The position numbers were made by a program, and so were the translations under genes. The notes beneath the pieces are model-generated. The model was not told the origin of the DNA and did no database searches. It saw nothing but the letters and a program-made list of their open reading frames with translations. A stretch of DNA of 64,000 nucleotides. It comes from Parietaria judaica (lineage: Eukaryota; Streptophyta; Magnoliopsida; Rosales; Urticaceae). Shown here piece after piece: positions 11,931-22,856 of this stretch. Position 1 is the first letter of the stretch, and every line of letters begins with the position of its first letter. Where the stretch lies: positions 11,398,056 to 11,462,055 of the forward strand of contig OX940868.1 of assembly GCA_954871525.1 (NCBI GenBank). Reading direction: 5' to 3'.

Positions 11931-12461
11931 TTAATCGATTCTCTGAACTTCCTCTGCAAGAGTACGATCTCTCACATCGTTGAACTTTAACTTGGCAGTA
12001 CCCACGGAGTTACTAAACGATGCCCTCATCGATTCCCAACTCGGTGGTAAAGACGCCAACAAAATTATGGCACAAACTTCATCATCAAAATCTATTTCAA
12101 CGGACGACAACTGATTGACTATGGTGTTGAACTCGTTCAAGTGAGTAGCGACAGACCCACTTTCTTCCATTCTCAAATAGAAAAGTTTCTTCATGAGAAA
12201 TACCTTGTTGTTCGTCGAGGGTTTCTGGTACATATTGGAGAGAGCTTTCATCATGCTCGCCGTGGTCTTCTCCTTCACCACGTTGTGCGCGACATTCCTC
12301 GACAACGTTAACCGCACAACTCCGAGCACTTTTCTGTCGAGCAGAGCCCATTCCTCCTCGAACCCAAAGGAAGATGAACCTATCTACCGTAAAGATAGTC
12401 TTCAACTTGCATTCTCCAAAATGCATAGTCCGAACAATCGAACTTTAAGCTTTTCCCTAAC
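11931..12461 (-). pseudogene. Copia gag remnant
   Basis: Reading from the 5' LTR, the start of gag is visible as SLKFDCSDYAFWRMQVEDYL (about 12390-12450), the conserved first helix of copia Gag. A frameshift follows. The frame 11931-12329 continues with LSNMYQKPSTNNKVFLMKKL, SGSVATHLNEFNTIVNQL and IILLASLPPSWESMRASF, the UBN2/Gag core that forms the virus-like particle. The zinc knuckle expected after this is not seen intact. Confidence 0.88.
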
Positions 12462-12494
12462 CCATCTTCTTCTAGATCGCAACACAACACGGTT

Positions 12495-12506
12495 GCTCTG
12501 ATACCA
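12495..12506 (-). promoter_or_regulatory. Primer-binding site of the copia element
   Basis: The minus strand reads TGGTATCAGAGC two bases inside the 5' LTR. This is complementary to the 3' end of initiator-Met tRNA, the usual primer for copia reverse transcription. Confidence 0.95.
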
Positions 12507-12508
12507 GT

Positions 12509-13061
12509 TGTTAGGGAATAAGCACGGAATCCCCTTTGAACCAAAGAAAAAATAATAGCGAGAAACGAAATAAACTGACGCCAGAGATTATAGTGGTTCG
12601 CCCGCAATGCGGGAGGTACGTCCACTTGCCGCTTGCAAATATGATCCACTAGAATCTCCAACGGAGTTTTTCGAATAAACCCTCGAGTTCACTCACTCTT
12701 CCCTTGTGTTTACAAGTGTTTCTCACTCAAGAAAAAAAACCCCTTGTTCGGCCCTTTCTTTTTGTTGTCCCCACAGCAAAAACAACACACCGACAACCAG
12801 AAATGGCGGCTTAAACAGAGAAGCTAGAACCGTCACAACACAAGTTTTCTCTCTTGGCTTTACACACAAAGCTCTCACCTTTTCTCTCTATCACAATGAG
12901 GAAGAAAACCACCGAGCTCTATTCTAGCTCTAAAAGCCAAAGCTTGTCCAAGAAGACAACTTTCCCATCAAGAAAGTCTAAAAGCAACATAGAGGAAATA
13001 CCAAAATTATCTCTATGCTAATCATGACTATCCCAATCAAATTAGGCTTCACATAATAACA
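12509..13061 (-). repeat. 5' LTR of the copia element
   Basis: Begins TGTTAGGGAATAAGC and ends ACATAATAACA, pairing with 8052-8601. It would carry the element promoter. The 5-bp ACTAC duplication follows directly. Confidence 0.95.
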
Positions 13062-13066
13062 ACTAC

Positions 13067-13488
13067 AACAACATGACGGATCTGAGTACCTTAAAAGAAA
13101 AAAAATGATGAACAACTCGAGCAATCTCCCAAAAGAAAGAGGTGTCGTCGACATATTAATCTAAGTAGAGTTCATAAGAACACACGGATTCCGCAGTCTG
13201 TGTTTCTTGTTTAATACATCAAGAATAACACATGTCAAAACACTTTTTGACGTTACATCTTGTTGATAGATTTTCCGGGAACACTTTCATTAACCTAAAT
13301 ACTCGTGTAAGTCTCATGCATTACTAAGAGTTTAAGGTCCCTTTTCACATTGCTTATTAATAATTGCTTTTTTTTTTTTAGAATTTTAAGTCAATATTTT
13401 TGTTTGGTAAGTTATAATATAAGCACTTCAATAATAAGTTAAGTTTTTTTATAAGCAGAATTTAAAAGCATGTAATTGATGCTTATGC
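13067..13488. other. Intergenic stretch, nothing recognised
   Basis: About 420 bp of AT-rich sequence between the copia element and the chloroplast insertion. No coding or element signature was found. Confidence 0.5.
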
Positions 13489-13944
<456 letters not shown>

Positions 13945-13949
13945 TTAGA

Positions 13950-14345
13950 GTGGTAATAGTACCAAAAAATATAATATCATTGCGGTTAAGATTTCAATTC
14001 TTTTTAAGTGGTAGAAGTATTAAACTTCTAATTCCATGTTTTTAATTGTGGTTGAAGTACCAATTCTTTTTAGGTGGAAAAAATAATAAGTTTTTACGTC
14101 CATTTTTTATAAATTATTTCTGATGAAGTACTGATTCTTATTGGGTGGTGAAAGTACAAAAATATTTTATTATTGCGGTTAAAGTACTAACTCTTTTTAG
14201 GTGCTAAAAGTGCCGTTTTTTATATTCATATTCCTAAATTATTATAGTCAAAGTACCAATTCTTTTGGAAGGTAAGAGTCTATGAAACAAATACATATTA
14301 TTATTGTACTTTAAGTGTTAAGTCTTTTTAGTTGGTAAAATTACT
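13950..14345. repeat. Degenerate tandem repeat, about six units of about 65 bp
   Basis: The core GTACCAATTCTTTTTAGGTG recurs in diverged form starting near 13995, 14061, 14131, 14187, 14256 and 14319, each followed by GGTAAAAGTAC-like sequence. Spacing ranges from 56 to 70 bp. The units have drifted strongly, so this is an old array. Confidence 0.75.
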
Positions 14346-14968
14346 GTTTTACCGTGGACGAAAGACACGTGCATGAAAAAAATTGGTACTTTCACCATAA
14401 ATATTGTGAATTAAAAACATAAACGGCACAACAAACTAAGAAGGTTTTTTTATTTATGGATAGTTATATTATTTAAACTATTATTTTATTTTTTATTTTT
14501 ATATTAATATTGAGATTTAATTAATATTATTTATGTCTAGTTTAGTATTTTTTTCAAATTTATAAGCTGATTAAGTAACGCTTCTTACTAAACACTAAAT
14601 TGGAACTTCTTAAAAAAAACAAACCTTCTTTTTAAATTTGATTAACCATACACTGCATTACTTTCTCTGGCAACACTTTTTTTACACTATTAATTAAAAG
14701 TAATTCTGAAAACAGCACATCAATGCCAAACTGAGCCTAAGACTATTAACGCGTGATTTTTGATATTGAAATAAACTTTTTTTACTTTGTTGGACGGATC
14801 TTCTAGTTGATGGGAATTGATTGAGATCTTCAGTCAACATTTATTCTACCCGAGAATGATGAATCTTTGCATTATTCCTTATTCGGAGACTAATGTAATC
14901 GACTATTTGACTTTTGTTGGATGTGGTGAACAACTAACACTCTACATGTAGAAAACTAGAAGGTTTTG
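14346..14968. other. AT-rich intergenic stretch, nothing recognised
   Basis: Just over 600 bp with no protein-family signature or repeat boundary before the LTR starting at 14969. Confidence 0.5.
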
Positions 14969-15802
14969 TGATGCAGCGGAAAAATACAAAAGATCGATGG
15001 TCGATCTAGAAACTAAATTGATAGATAAAGTTACCGGATAGTTGATCTTGATCGTTGATTCAGCGCACGAATATCCGATCAAAGAAAGATCGGCGATCGA
15101 TCTAAAATCAAAATAATAGATAAAGTTTACCGGGATAGTCGTTCTTGATCGTTGATTCGGCGCACGAATACCCGATACAAGAACCTTCCTTCGCCTATAT
15201 ATTCGTGCACGAATGCTAGACTCCAGGCATCCAATCATTGTTGATTCGCGCACGAATACCGGCTCTTAGGCATCAATCTACGTTCGATCACGAGGCTCTC
15301 GGATTTGGGGAAAGAAACACAAAATTTCATTTTTTCATTCATTCAAACTCTTACCATTACAAGACAACACATGATGCCTATATAGTGCATCAACAAAAAC
15401 CCTAACAACAAATGACATGTAGTTTCTTCAAATTAAAACTGACAACAAAATAAGCAAAACGACATGAAAATGAAAATGAAAAGACAAACTAAAATCCGCT
15501 CAAAATATGAGATCAGAATTTTTCGGCTCTTTCCGGTCCACTTTTGGCAGAATTCTTCAGATGACGTCGTAGCCAACGTCCCGAGCTTCAATTTGGTATG
15601 TTGAGCGCGCAAATCGGACGCTTGACTCAAAAGATACGGCTCGTCAAAGTTGAGATTCATGCGCGAGCCCTTTTTCCGAACTTTCTTCCGTGCTCGCTTC
15701 TCAGAGCGCCTTTTCCGGGCCTGCCTTTTGGGACGCTTGCGGGAGCGCCTCTTGAAATAACCACTAATTGGGATTTTCTTGGATCATTTTGAGCCTGCAT
15801 CA
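14969..15802 (-). repeat. 3' LTR of the non-autonomous element
   Basis: Pairs with 16673-17500. It contains internal short repeats: CGTTGATTCGGCGCACGAAT recurs three to four times in diverged form within the first 300 bp, along with GATCGATCT motifs. Open frames inside it are not genes. Confidence 0.93.
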
Positions 15803-15816
15803 TTCTCTCCGGGATG
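15803..15816 (-). promoter_or_regulatory. Polypurine tract of the non-autonomous element
   Basis: On the minus strand the bases before the 3' LTR read CATCCCGGAGAGAA, with a purine run GGAGAGAA touching the LTR end. Confidence 0.7.
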
Positions 15817-16659
15817 GAAAGAATTCGTCCTCGAATTCAAGTGTACTTCGTTGGGTGGTTTCGGCGGCTCATCATGACTAACTTTGTTGATGACCACATT
15901 AGGTAGCTTATCGGGTGGCTCATCGTGAAGCTCATCCGCAAGATTCTTCGTCGGCTCTCTGCGTGGTTTGTCAAGTACCTCGGCAGGTACCTTGTCGAGC
16001 GGCTGATCCGGTAACTCTCTAATCTCGTCCAGAGTCAACAAGAAAACCACCTCCTTCGTGTCTTCGTCAATCTTTGCTCCATCGTAAACGGTATCGGCAT
16101 ACATGGCGTCATCGTGCAAGGCTTCGTCATACAACGGCTGGTCATAGATAACTTTGGCATACTCAACTTCGTCATAGAATGTCTCGTCATAGTCTGGTTT
16201 GTCGAATACGAAGTTCTTGGACCTCGACTCCTCGAACAAACACTCGGATTGTGGCCAAATGTGAATCAAAGTATCGGACATGATTGTGGATGTGTAGGAC
16301 ATTTTTTGGGAATCGTGTGGGCTGTGGATGTGATGTGGGCGGGGTATGACACTTTGGATGCGCACAAGGGCGCTTTCAGGGCTGTTTCATGCATTCTAAC
16401 ATTTTGTCGAACACTTGGTGTGCGCAGAAGTGAAAAATCTGGTTTGGACAAATCTAAAGTTCTCTTACCGCAAATTTTGCCGGGCTTGTCTATTCTTTGT
16501 CGGGAAGGTCGTTCCACCCTTCCATCCAGTTCATCCAAGACAATTTTGAGCCTTTCAACGAACCAATCCAAGCTTCTCTTTTCGCTAAGAACAGAATTAA
16601 CCTCATCCTCACTTTGCCGGCAGAAATCAAAACGCGACGGCATCTTCAAGATCTCAACC

Positions 16660-16670
16660 TCTGATACCAA
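16660..16670 (-). promoter_or_regulatory. Primer-binding site of the non-autonomous element
   Basis: The minus strand reads TTGGTATCAGAGG, two bases inside the 5' LTR, which matches the initiator-Met tRNA type with one change at the end. Confidence 0.85.
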
Positions 16671-16672
16671 AC

Positions 16673-17500
16673 TGATGCAGCGGAAAAATAGAAAGATCGA
16701 TGATCGATCTAGAAACTAAAATTGATAGGTAAAGTTACCGGATAGTTGATCTTGATCGTTGATTCGGCGCACGAATACCTGATCGAAGAAAGATCGATGA
16801 TCGATTTAAAATCAAAATAAAAGATAAAGTATACCGGGATAGTCGTTCTTGATCGTTGATTTGGCGCACGAATACCCGATCAAAGAACCTTCCTTCGCCT
16901 ATTGATTCACGCACGAATGCTAGACTCCAGGCATCCAATCACCGTTGATTCGCGCACTAATACCGGCTCTTGGGCATAAAACTACGCTCGCTCAGGAGGC
17001 TCTCGGATTTGGGGAAAGAAACACAAAGTTTCATTTTTTTCATTCATTCAAACTCTTACCATTACAAGACAACACATGATGCTTATATAGTGCATCAACA
17101 AAAACCCTAACAACAAATGACATGTAGTTTCTTCAAATTAAAACCGACAACAAAATAAGAAAAACGACATGAAAATGAAAAGACAAACTAAAATCCGCTC
17201 AAAATATGACATCAGACTTTTTTGGCTCTTTCCGGTCCAGTTTTGGCAGAATTCTTCACATTACATCGTAGCCAATGTCCCGAGCTTCGATTTAGTATGT
17301 TGACCGCGCAAATCGGACGCTTGACTCAAAAGATACGGCTCGTCAAAGTTGAGATTCTTGCGCGAGTCATTTTTCCGAACTTTCTTCCGTGCTCGCCTCT
17401 CGGAGAGCCTTTTCCGGGCCTGCCTTTTTGGACCCTAGCGGAGCGCCTCTCGAAATGACCACTAATTGGGATTTTCTCAGAGCATTTTGAGCCTGCGTCA
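16673..17500 (-). repeat. 5' LTR of the non-autonomous element
   Basis: Pairs with 14969-15802. Begins TGATGCAGCGGAAAAATA and ends GAGCCTGCGTCA. Differences from the other LTR are scattered substitutions and small indels, so insertion was not very recent. Confidence 0.93.
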
Positions 17501-17505
17501 TTTTG

Positions 17506-18540
17506 TAATCCAAACTGATTGATTGATAATTAGTTGTTTAACAGTTGAAGCATCAGTAATCGTTAGTAATCGAGAACGAAGCACCACATTGTCTACTAAA
17601 TTTGATTCATTAGCAATGCTTGATTTTGAAAGGGAGTTCAAACTCTCCAATCTTTATCTTTTATGTAACTCATCTACGTAATATTATATCATATCATATC
17701 ATTGCACTGATTATTCGGTCAGATGTTTTGCGCCAATTAGCTAGAGTACATATCTCTCTTTGATTTTGCGAACGGCATAAACAACATCGTGTGCTTTATC
17801 TCTTGTATTAATACACAATATTCGTTGAACATTCAAAATACCTCTATTATGTGTAGGAAGTAGGAACAAAGCAACTATAATCGATGAGTATTTCATTTCC
17901 CTTCAATTTTGAAAAATAAAATAGAAATATGAAAATTATGAAAAGTGGTTTTGTAGGAGCGCCGCCGGTTTTGGCAAAGTGGATTTAATTATTTAATGCG
18001 TGGCAATGCATTCATGCTCAAAATCCATAACAACGCGATATGGCTTGTGGCCCATTTGGGCCATTTCGCTTCGGCATATCAGTTCGATTATTGGCCTACC
18101 TAGCTAGCAAATAATAATTATAAGCTATACATACAAACATACAATTGTACAATATGTATCACATTATAAATATTCGTGTATGTGTGTTATTCTCTTGTCC
18201 AAATGCTCTTTTCTTCCCCACTTGGCAATGAAGTTGAGTTATTTTCCAGAGTGGAGCAAGAAAGTGGTTGGAAAATACGAGAGAAAATGTTGCTTCTCCT
18301 CTAGATAGTGACAAAGAGAAAAAGGAAATGATAATAGATCGAGTACTGATGAGACTGGTTGAGTGAGGGTACAGAAAGACAGTCTTGTTTGGGCTCTGTC
18401 TGTCCTCGAATTATTATTGCATATGATATGCATGTGTGTTCATTTAATGGATAAGCTCTAGCTTACTCAGCTCCTCCAGCCTTGTATTATTATTCTACAG
18501 TAAACCTACTATTTTATTTTCTGAATATGTTGTATATAGT
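17506..18540. other. AT-rich intergenic stretch, nothing recognised
   Basis: About 1 kb without protein-family signatures. No element end was found apart from the flanking duplication of the LTR element. Confidence 0.5.
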
Positions 18541-18544
18541 ACAT

Positions 18545-18733
18545 ACCAAGGTATTAAATTTTTCGAATATCCATCGACATGCCCATCGAAAATATTTTTT
18601 CAAAGATATGCGAAACGATATATCCATTGCGACATATCCATCGACTTACATATGAGATACACATCGACAAGCGATATATCTGTAAAATGAAAAGTGCGAA
18701 ACGACATCGGCAAGCGGTATTTAAAACCTTGGT
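18545..18733. mobile_element. Small inverted-repeat element (MITE candidate)
   Basis: Ends are ACCAAGGTATTAAAT and ATTTAAAACCTTGGT, nearly perfect inverted repeats of about 15 bp, with ACAT on both outer sides (18541-18544 and 18734-18737). The 189-bp interior has several ATCGACA/ATATCCATCG motifs. A similar GATATTTAAAACCAT end occurs at about 19165, so a longer related element may extend to there. Superfamily is not assignable. Confidence 0.5.
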
Positions 18734-18737
18734 ACAT

Positions 18738-19919
18738 ACTAGCCACTCGTATATGCTGACGAATGATAAATTTATCGATGAGTTTTTAAATACTTAGAAA
18801 AAATATTACGTCGATAACTATTGTTGATAAGATTTCACATCTAAATCGCAAATCGATCAATTTATCAATGATTTTTTTGGAAATATTAAGTTATAATTGT
18901 AATTTTATTGTAAAAATATAAGTTGGAATTATAACTTTGTATTAAAAAATGGAAAATAATTGCATTCATAAAATTATATTTAATAATAAATGAAGTTTGT
19001 GACATCGACATATTATTTTCTCTCTGTTCTTTTTTTTCTTTCTCCTTTTTCTCTATCTTCCTATAACTTTGTGTAATAAAATGAGTAAACCGCTTACTAC
19101 AAGAAAGTTAACGACAAGTCAAAATTTTAGAGACATCGAAGGCACATAGAGGGCAAGTCGGGATATTTAAAACCATTTGTATATACTATATATACATCAT
19201 TCTGATATGCATAAACATATACATATATATATATATATAATTATAATTCTTATTACAATATCTCCTCTTAATAATGAAAATACTGATCATCTGTATTGAA
19301 TTATCATAAAATTCTAATGGTTCAGTGTATAGTTTTTACTAAAAGTTCATATTTCTCACACTAAATTCCACGTGAAAACGTAAAATATAATGCAACTTTT
19401 TAAAGATATGGTACATCTTATTAAAAATAGTTTAAATTAATCAGCATATACTCAACACATCAAATCAAGAATTCGATTTAACTATAAAAATTGATGAAGA
19501 ATTGTAAAAGAATCTTATAAATTATTATTTTTATATTGTAAAAGACAAACATTTATATTTATCTACAATCATTTATTTTGTTTTCTCGATCGATATTGGA
19601 TAGAAATAAGGATGCACTTATTTATGCATACGTCCAATCCAAAACATATTACAGCAATATTCTAAAAGCTTAAGGTTAAAATGAATAATATCAAGTTAAT
19701 AAAACTTCTAAGGTGATCTTACAATGAAGAAGAAATCTTGAGAAAACGTGTATAACATAAACAAGATCTTGTTGACTATAATTAAGATATTATTTATGCC
19801 ACGTATCAAAGAGAAAAGAATATATTGTAGGAGATTTTTTGTGCAATAGTGCTCAAAAATTAGGAATTGGGCCCATTTGAGCCCATATGAATTATAGAGT
19901 TCATTTATAAAGTTTGTTA
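18738..19919. other. AT-rich intergenic stretch, nothing recognised
   Basis: About 1.2 kb. Contains a short (TA)n near 19222-19242 and a possible second end of the 18545 element near 19165. No coding signature was found. Confidence 0.5.
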
Positions 19920-19928
19920 TAGATTTTT

Positions 19929-20721
19929 GGGTTAATTGCGGCAATAATGCACAACCTTTGGTCAAGAGGGGTTTTAGGTCTCCAACCTTTCAAAGTGTGG
20001 GCAAAAATACACAACCTTTCTTAAATGTAAAATCCGTTGGTCCTTCCGTTAGGGATGTTAAATTCTGCTGATGTGGCATCGTTAAATTGCCAAATGGACT
20101 GCCAACTTGTAATATTAATTGTATAATTTAATTAATAAGAATAAATTAAATCATATTTTAATTATGATTAAAAAATTAATACTTTAAATTAAATAAATAA
20201 TTTTTACTCCCCCTAAAAATCTAACAGGCTCTTCGTCAAACATGAATAATTTTTTTTTTAAAACGACGGATTATTAAACAAGACAAAATTTGCGAAGATT
20301 ACATAACGACAGTTTATTAGAAACGACTAGAATTTTAAAAAAACAACCGATTATTAAAAACAACTTTAATTTAAAAAATGACATAGTAAAGGTGTGAATA
20401 ATATTGAAGCACGGGTTCGAAAATAAGAACTACGCGTTAAATAAGTATTGCTCGTTAATTTAAAGTTTTAATTTATTTTTTGAATCATAATTAAAATATT
20501 TTAATTTACTCTTATTAATTAGGTTATGTAATTAATATTACACATTTGCAATCCATTTGGCAGTTTAACGATGCCACATCAGCAGAAGTTAACATCCCTA
20601 ACGGAAGGACCAACAGATTTTACATTCAACAAACGTTGTGTATTTTTTCCCACACTTTGAAAGGTTGGGGACCTAAAACCCCTCTTGACCAAAAGTTGTG
20701 CATTATTGCCGCAATTAACCC
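19929..20721. mobile_element. Non-autonomous Mutator-type element, long inverted repeats, 9-bp target duplication
   Basis: The 9-mer TAGATTTTT flanks the element at 19920-19928 and 20722-20730. Ends start GGGTTAATTGCGGCAATAAT and the right end is its reverse complement. The arms stay similar for about 280 bp each, including GTGTGGG and CTGATGTGGCATCGTTAAA, leaving about 230 bp in the centre. No transposase is encoded. A 9-bp target duplication with long inverted repeats is the mark of Mutator-like elements. Open frames crossing the arms are by-products. Confidence 0.93.
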
Positions 20722-20730
20722 TAGATTTTT

Positions 20731-21035
20731 TTTTATTTTTTTTATATATAGAATTAGCATGTTCAGTTGGGCTTAATTAAGTTGGTTAATGAAATCCAAT
20801 TAACATAAAACCATATACTTATATATAGACATAATTAGAAAAGAGAAACCTACTTCATTCTTGCAAATCAAAATATTCAAGAGACAATTCTCTCGAAAAA
20901 CAAAAATTGAGAGGAGAATTCGACCACTCTATTAGTTATTAACTTAATAGATTTATATTAATTAATTAATATCAAATTATTTAAATAAATATATTTTGAT
21001 ATTTATTTTTTTGAATGATAAATATTAATTTCAAA
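20731..21035. other. Flank with LTR-like features, no gene
   Basis: Contains a TATA-like run (TATATATAGACATAATTAG near 20820) and a purine-rich stretch ending AAAATTGAGAGGAGAATTCG, as in copia LTR R/U5 regions. The stretch before the Mutator-type element (19850-19919) may belong to the same LTR remnant. No pair was found. Confidence 0.3.
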
Positions 21036-22275
21036 ATTATTGTCTGGGCCGGACCTACCTGGTCCTTCCAAGGATTTGCTGCCATGGTCAGTGGGACTAT
21101 CGTTTGGGTCGACCCCCCTTCATTTTGGGGGTACGGTTTCCTTGGTCGGCGAGACTATTGTCTAGGCCGACATTGTTGGTCCTTTCGAGGCTTTGTCACC
21201 ATGGTCAACGGATTGTCGTCCGAGCCGACACCTCTTGGTCTTAGGAGGGTTTTATTGCTATGGTTTGCGCGACTATCGCCGTGGATGTCACTTCTTTGTA
21301 TTTTGGAAGATTTGTTTCCAAGGTCGTCTGGCTTGTTATGCCAGCCGACCCCCTTGGTTTTTGAAGGATTTTTTTTTGGCCAATTGTCCGGGAAGATACC
21401 TCTTGTGCTTAGAAGGCTTTATTTCCAATGTTGGCGGTACTATCGGTATGGCCGACATCTCTTTGTCCTTTCAAGGAGTTTATCGCCAAGTCACCGGGAC
21501 TATCGTCTGGTTCAACACCTCTGGTCTTAGGATGATATTGTCGCCTCATCGGGACTATCGTCCGGGCCGACACGTGTTGGGTTTCGGAGGTTTTATTTCC
21601 ATGGTTAGCGAGATTATTTTCCAGGTCGACGTCTCTTTTCCTTGGAAGGCTTTGTCGCCATGGTCACCTTGAGTATTGTCCGGGCCGACTCTCTTTCGTC
21701 ATTGCTAGGATTTATCGTCATGGTCAGTAGGACTTTCGTACACGACGACCCCCCTCGAACTTAGGATTGTGTTATTGCCAATATGGTCCGCCGGACTATC
21801 GCCCTGGCCGATACATCTTCATCTCTTGGTGGATTTGTCACTAAGGTCGGCTGGCATGTCATGTGAGTCGACCCCTCTTTGTCTTAAGAGGATATGTCAA
21901 GGACAACGGGATTACTATCCGGGCCAACATCCCTTGGACTTTGAAACCTTTATTTCCAAGGTCCGCGAGACTTTTTCTGAGGCCGACCCATTTGGTACTT
22001 TTGAGGATTTTGTTGCCAAGGTTTGCGAGACCATCATCCGGGCCGACACCTCTTTGACTTTTGGAGGATTTTTCGCCAAGGTCAGATGGTTTTTCATGCG
22101 AGCCAACCCCCGTTGGTATTTGGAGGTTTCTGCTGCCAAGGTCGGCGAGAATACTGTCCGAGGCGATACCTCTTGGGCTTTAGAGGATTTATTTTCAAAG
22201 TTGGTGAGACTACTGTCCGGGTCGAAACCTCTTGGGCTTTAGAGGCTTTATTGCCAAGGTCCTTGGAGTAATTTT
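21036..22275. repeat. 60-bp minisatellite, about 21 copies
   Basis: A motif close to CGTCCGGGCCGACACCTCTT recurs at about 21041, 21101, 21159, 21217, 21277, 21337, 21385, 21444, 21504, 21559, 21619, 21677, 21737, 21799, 21859, 21917, 21977, 22035, 22095, 22155 and 22214. Between occurrences is a TTTGGAGG(A/C)TTTATTGCCAAGG-like half. Most spacings are 58 to 62 bp. The array is much richer in GC than its flanks. Because 60 is a multiple of three, long open frames appear in several frames on both strands, giving 20-residue repeats. None starts or ends outside the array, so I do not call them genes. It stops just before a degraded copia LTR. Confidence 0.93.
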
Positions 22276-22800
22276 CGATCTTAAAATTCCTCACCTACCT
22301 CCGATTTCCATTTTTCCTTTGGTAACGAGAAATAGTCTACCATTTTCGTTCCGATGTATAAGATATATTACATTTTCATGTTTCGAATATAGAAATCTCT
22401 GAATAATTGGTTAATTTTACAAACAGGGCAAGAAAAATACATGTAGAGACCGAAAATCCGTGGAAGCTTTCTTGAATCAAGTGAAGGAAGTTAGGGAAAT
22501 GAAAATTGATAGGTAAAATTTACTTTAGAAATTGTCATCTTCACTGAATTATTACATGACATGTGAGAGTTTTCTTTACTTATTTCTGCACAATTTAACT
22601 TTAGTTCGCATATCATTATGAGAATGAGGGCTCATAAAAAGGCGCTTGATAATGTATAGATACGAAATACTTCCAACTTTCAACTTTCTTTGTAACTTCC
22701 ACATTATTTCAATACAGATAGTATTCTTCCAAAACTATTTTCGTTTCTCTTTGTGTTCTTGTGTGCTCATTTGGCTTAAATATCCAGTTTGGAACCAACA
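22276..22800 (+). repeat. Probable degraded 5' LTR of the host copia element
   Basis: The segment ends CCAACA just before a primer-binding site. It contains CTTCCAACTTTCAACTTTC and CTTCCACATTATT, which resemble CTCCAACTTTCCCTTTTCC and CTTCGACATTATT in the region after 38470. The start of the LTR could not be fixed. Confidence 0.45.
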
Positions 22801-22803
22801 TTT

Positions 22804-22814
22804 TGTATCAGAGC
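22804..22814 (+). promoter_or_regulatory. Primer-binding site of the split copia element
   Basis: TGTATCAGAGC follows CCAACATT. One base differs from the copia standard TGGTATCAGAGC. Confidence 0.8.
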
Positions 22815-22856
22815 GTCAAGAGCCAAATACATATAGTCACCGCTGTCACCCAGGAA

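Larger units (their letters stand above)
8052..13061 (-). mobile_element. Ty1/copia LTR retrotransposon, complete ends, decayed coding region
   Basis: Two similar LTRs of about 550 bp (8052-8601, 12509-13061) both begin TGTTA and end TAACA. The element is flanked by the 5-bp duplication ACTAC at 8047-8051 and 13062-13066. An initiator-Met-type primer-binding site and a purine tract lie just inside the LTRs on the minus strand. Coding remnants run on the minus strand in the order gag, protease, integrase, reverse transcriptase, RNase H. That order is diagnostic of copia. All genes are broken by frameshifts and stops, and the two LTRs differ at roughly one base in ten over their first 110 bases by eye, so this is an old copy. 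It cannot supply its own proteins. Confidence 0.96.
15784..16670 (-). pseudogene. Internal reading frame of the non-autonomous LTR element, acidic Tyr/Asp-rich protein
   Basis: Two minus-strand frames overlap: 16670-16266 (134 codons, starting MVSEVEILKMPSRFDFCRQS just inside the primer-binding site) and 16365-15784 (193 codons). They probably descend from one frame split by a shift near 16300. The second has a run of short acidic units built on YDE/YDQ (for example DKPDYDETFYDEVEY, then IYDQPLYDEALHDD) and then proline-rich units ending DEPP (ELHDEPPDKLP, SHDEPPKPPNEVH). I do not recognise a known Gag or enzyme domain. The first part (LDWFVERLKIVLDELDGRVE) is predicted helical by eye. The last codons run into the 3' LTR. 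Function is unknown; a Gag-like role is only a guess from its position. Confidence 0.55.
14969..17500 (-). mobile_element. Non-autonomous LTR retrotransposon with complete ends
   Basis: Two closely similar LTRs (14969-15802, 834 bp; 16673-17500, 828 bp) have palindromic termini TGATGCAG and CTGCATCA. The 5-bp duplication TTTTG flanks the element at 14964-14968 and 17501-17505. A primer-binding site and a purine tract lie inside the LTRs in minus orientation. The internal region is only 870 bp and encodes no protease, reverse transcriptase or integrase. It contains one frameshifted, highly charged reading frame. Movement must have depended on another element. It fits the LARD/TRIM-like class by structure, although its LTRs are longer than in TRIMs and its interior shorter than in typical LARDs. 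Confidence 0.93.

Noticed and set aside
21015..22242. Three overlapping plus-strand open frames of 157-171 codons and antisense partners
   Set aside because: They lie wholly in the 60-bp tandem array. A period divisible by three keeps frames open by itself. There is no start context, splice sites or family match.
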